A DNA stretch of 64,000 bases from Lachnospiraceae bacterium. GTDB taxonomy: Bacteria > Bacillota_A > Clostridia > Lachnospirales > Lachnospiraceae. The translations under genes and the position numbers were made by a program. The notes beneath the pieces are model-generated. The model had not been told where the DNA came from. It was given only the letters and a program-made list of their open reading frames with translations, and did not search any database. This document shows, one piece after another, positions 63,564 to 64,000 of this stretch. The stretch is from NCBI GenBank assembly GCA_017430765.1, contig JAFRMI010000060.1:21670-85669 (forward strand). Reading direction: 5' to 3'. Numbering within the stretch: the stretch's first letter is position 1; every line of letters begins with the position of its first letter.

Positions 63564-63592
63564 AATATATCCAAATGATAAGAAATTGTGAA
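63564..63592 (-). promoter_or_regulatory. Promoter of rho
   Basis: Leftward, TTCACA (63592-63587) and TATATT (63569-63564) are 17 bases apart, 38 bases before the start codon. It lies just after the tRNA-Leu gene. Confidence 0.6.
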
Positions 63593-63616
63593 TATGTATC
63601 CGAATGGACCAGAATA

Positions 63617-63697
63617 TGCGGTTAACAGGACTCGAACCTGCACGTCAGGGACAATGGAACCTAAATCCATCGCGTCTGCCAATTCCGCCATAACCGC
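63617..63697 (-). tRNA. tRNA-Leu (anticodon TAG)
   Basis: The acceptor arm GCGGTTA pairs with TAACCGC, the anticodon loop TTTAGGT gives TAG, and the T arm contains GGTTCGAGTCC. Discriminator A; CCA is not encoded. 81 bases. Confidence 0.93.
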
Positions 63698-63731
63698 TGA
63701 TTGTAATAAAGTGGGATAAAAAAAGAAAAAA

Positions 63732-63804
63732 TGAAGCATCGGGGACTCGAACCCCGGACAACTTGATTAAAAGTCAAGTGCTCTACCACCTGAGCTAATG
63801 CTCC
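63732..63804 (-). tRNA. tRNA-Lys (anticodon TTT)
   Basis: GGAGCAT pairs with ATGCTTC in the acceptor stem (one G-T), the anticodon arm CTTGACTTTTAATCAAG gives TTT, and GGGGTTCGAGTCCCC forms the T arm. CCA is not encoded. 73 bases. Confidence 0.96.
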
Positions 63805-63833
63805 ATACGCAGGCTTACGAATCAGGCCGCAAA

Positions 63834-63905
63834 CTGGGCTAGTTGGATTCGAACCAACGAATGCAGCAGTCAAAGTGCTGTGCCTTGCCGCTTGGCGATA
63901 GCCCA
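63834..63905 (-). tRNA. tRNA-Gln (anticodon TTG)
   Basis: TGGGCTA pairs with TAGCCCA, the anticodon arm CAGCACTTTGACTGCTG gives TTG, and GTTGGTTCGAATCCAAC is the T arm. Discriminator G. 72 bases. Confidence 0.95.
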
Positions 63906-63943
63906 TTAAAAGCAGCATTGCTGCAACTTACATTAACTGCGAG

Positions 63944-64000
63944 GGTGAATGGTGGGACTCGAACCCACGATCTCCAGAGCCACAATCTGGCGCGCTAACC
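63944..64000 (-). tRNA. tRNA-His (anticodon GTG), 5' end beyond the window
   Basis: The anticodon arm CCAGATTGTGGCTCTGG gives GTG, the T arm GTGGGTTCGAGTCCCAC is complete, and the 3' acceptor strand CATTCAC is followed by discriminator C. The 5' acceptor strand is outside the window. Confidence 0.9.

Noticed and set aside
63661..63918. Small protein-coding frame over the tRNA genes
   Set aside because: It runs across tRNA-Leu, tRNA-Lys and tRNA-Gln, which account for the sequence.

Overview
The window comes from a high-GC member of the Clostridia, most likely a Lachnospiraceae-type anaerobe. The basis is the Gram-positive gene content (CdaA-CdaR, RecD2, an HPr-like protein, a DacF-type carboxypeptidase, ComEA/ComEC, a GerMN lipoprotein, a WalRK-like two-component pair), the high GC content and the Firmicutes-type gene orders (rpmE-yqhQ-prmC-prfA, lepA-hemW). 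Nearly every gene is on the minus strand. The one clear plus-strand gene is a YfhO-type membrane protein at 9.3-12.3 kb.

The left 27 kb is a surface-polysaccharide locus in two parts. Part one (9.2 to 0 kb, leftward from a promoter near 9.2 kb) has rfbB-rfbA-rfbC for dTDP-rhamnose precursors, a Wzm/Wzt-type ABC exporter whose ATPase carries a C-terminal glycan-binding-like domain, a SAM methyltransferase, and a 1029-residue protein joining a kinase-like domain, a short coiled coil and two GT2-like domains. The methyltransferase-kinase-coiled coil order resembles the WbdD chain-terminator logic of ABC-exported O antigens. Part two (25.6 to 12.3 kb, tightly packed) has rfbF-rfbG-rfbH for a CDP-3,6-dideoxyhexose precursor, two CapK/PaaK-like adenylating enzymes flanking a Wzx-like flippase, an acetolactate-synthase-like TPP enzyme (YerE-like by context), a GtrB-like glycosyltransferase, an SGNH-like membrane protein, an MBOAT acyltransferase and an acyl carrier protein. 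The inferred product is a branched, acylated deoxysugar decoration, with YfhO as a possible extracytoplasmic glycosyltransferase.

Upstream of rfbF, and closely coupled to it, are dacF and an HPr-like gene, then cdaR-cdaA (c-di-AMP synthesis), two small membrane-protein genes, comF, recD2 and mreB. Next come uvrA, an NAD-dependent epimerase/reductase, hemW, lepA, rpsT (UUG start), holA, comEC, a GerMN lipoprotein, a histidine kinase/response regulator pair, comEA, and the arginine genes argD-argB-argJ-argG behind an ArgR-like operator. A structured element with 27-bp terminal inverted repeats and an adjoining 41-bp tandem array lies between argG and a TPR lipoprotein gene. The right end has glmM, prfA, prmC, yqhQ, rpmE, a rho gene with a long low-complexity insertion, and tRNA-Leu, -Lys, -Gln and -His (the last cut by the window edge).

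The most unusual points are the CDP-sugar/TPP/CapK/ACP/MBOAT combination, the WbdD-like arrangement in a Gram-positive locus, the inverted-repeat element with its tandem array, and a family of 32-bp dispersed intergenic repeats. All functional statements are read from sequence motifs and gene order; no database search was run.
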